Shown here: positions 5,137-5,790 of the stretch, piece after piece
Layout of the letters: each line of letters starts with the position of its first letter
Numbering within the stretch: position 1 is the first letter of the stretch
From: Candidatus Aphodoplasma excrementigallinarum
GTDB taxonomy: Bacteria > Bacillota > Clostridia > UBA1381 > UMGS1253
NCBI GenBank assembly: GCA_018713805.1
Contig: DVOF01000075.1
Span: 1-5,790 of the forward strand
DNA: 5,790 nt
Direction of reading: 5' to 3'
Translations under genes and position numbers: made by a program
The notes under the pieces: generated by a model
What the model was told of the DNA's origin: nothing
What the model saw: only the letters and a program-made list of their open reading frames with translations
Databases searched by the model: none

Positions 5137-5790
5137 TTAGTGCAGTTCCCGTAATTTATGGATTTGTTCTTCAATTTCGGCCTTTGCCGGCTCATTGATC
5201 GTTTCCGGCGACAGAACCGGTACGCCTGCGCCGACCCGGTCATTATGGCGTCCATACTCCAACGTTATTATTTCCGGCTGGCAATACCCGAGCACAAATT
5301 CCAATGCCCGATACCCCTCGTCATTGATTTTTGTGTGACACATGATATCGTCTTGCGCAATCACCCATCCATTGATGTGGATTTCAATCGTTTTGGATAG
5401 AGGGAGCCGCTTAAAGTATTCAAAAAACGGCATGCCCAGCCACTGCGAAGCGCAGAATGCGTGGCTGATATCGAGTAAAAACGCGCAGCCGCTCTCGTCG
5501 ATCAGGCGTGTGATGACTGCGGGTTTTAACAAATCGCCCCATATGGGCGTGTCGCAATTCTCGAGCGCTACAAATTCCATATTAGAATACTTTTCTTTCA
5601 AAAATTGTGCATTGCTGACGATTGTTTGAAACACCTGTTCAAACGGGACATCGGCCGGCAACTGTGTAAGAGCTGGGTGAAACGACAGGCCCGGCGTCTT
5701 GGTCATACATATCAGTTCGTCCGCAACGGCGTCGTTAAAGTCTGCCTGCAGCGACGGCGAGGACAGGTCATGCGGCGCAGGGTAGAGCCC
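5137..5790 (-). CDS. TIM-barrel protein, DUF692-like or sugar-phosphate-isomerase-like (5' partial)
   Basis: The last 217 codons of a gene that runs off the right edge. The frame is open from base 5790 and reads GLYPAPHDLSSPSLQADFDN through to the ATG at 5706, so that ATG is internal. Visible landmarks are LSFHP (H38 of the fragment), FVALENCDTP (E77), AFLLDISHAF (D107, H110), TIEIHINGW (H138), IAQDDIMCH (D148, H152) and ITLEYGRHND (E178). Their order and spacing resemble DUF692 proteins, whose relatives MbnB and TglH are multi-iron oxygenases that modify peptides. They also fit the wider xylose-isomerase-like / AP-endonuclease-2 barrel group. The acidic and histidine residues could be metal ligands. 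A DUF692-type protein is about 280 residues, so roughly a quarter is missing. It lies upstream of the uraA operon on the same strand with no clear terminator between. Function not assigned. Confidence 0.7.
   Translation of the reverse strand, partial: GLYPAPHDLSSPSLQADFNDAVADELICMTKTPGLSFHPALTQLPADVPFEQVFQTIVSNAQFLKEKYSNMEFVALENCDTPIWGDLLKPAVITRLIDESGCAFLLDISHAFCASQWLGMPFFEYFKRLPLSKTIEIHINGWVIAQDDIMCHTKINDEGYRALEFVLGYCQPEIITLEYGRHNDRVGAGVPVLSPETINEPAKAEIEEQIHKLRELH

Noticed and set aside
5704..5706. ATG at 5706 as the start of the DUF692-like gene
   Set aside because: The frame remains open with plausible protein sequence to the window edge, no ribosome site precedes this ATG, and the family is longer than 189 residues.

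Overview
The window looks like chromosomal DNA from an anaerobic Firmicute of the class Clostridia. This rests on several traits: strong GGAGG-type ribosome binding sites, consensus sigma-A promoters, short spacers, a small four-cysteine TSCPD protein of the type common in Clostridia, and moderately GC-rich coding sequence. The taxonomic call is inference from protein style, not from a marker gene. There are no rRNA or tRNA genes, CRISPR arrays, insertion sequences or signs of recent transfer.

Layout. Positions 1-925 (+ strand) hold the 3' part of a TSCPD-domain gene, then a class I SAM-dependent methyltransferase 31 bp downstream. These meet an apbE gene (942-2030, - strand) tail to tail, and a hairpin over the junction looks like the apbE terminator. 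The rest reads on the - strand. In transcription order it is a TIM-barrel protein resembling DUF692 (5137-5790, start outside the window), a 162-bp regulatory spacer, uraA-type uracil permease (3679-4974), a GNAT acetyltransferase (2788-3657), upp uracil phosphoribosyltransferase (2115-2744), a terminator, and then apbE with its own promoter.

How the genes work together. The permease, GNAT and upp genes are spaced by 21 and 43 bp with no convincing promoter between them, so they form a likely uracil-salvage operon. The permease brings uracil in and Upp converts it with PRPP to UMP. The role of the acetyltransferase between them is unknown. The operon starts from a near-consensus promoter (TAGACA, 17 bp, TATAAT). 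Four A-tracts at roughly helical spacing lie upstream of it. The short leader carries a hairpin whose right arm repeats the GGAGGGA found at the uraA Shine-Dalgarno site. ApbE attaches FMN to target proteins outside the membrane, but no recognisable FMN acceptor is encoded here.

I did not find a clear new biological system. The points most worth following up are the uraA leader and its upstream A-tract array, the embedded GNAT gene, and the cut-off DUF692-like gene at the right edge.
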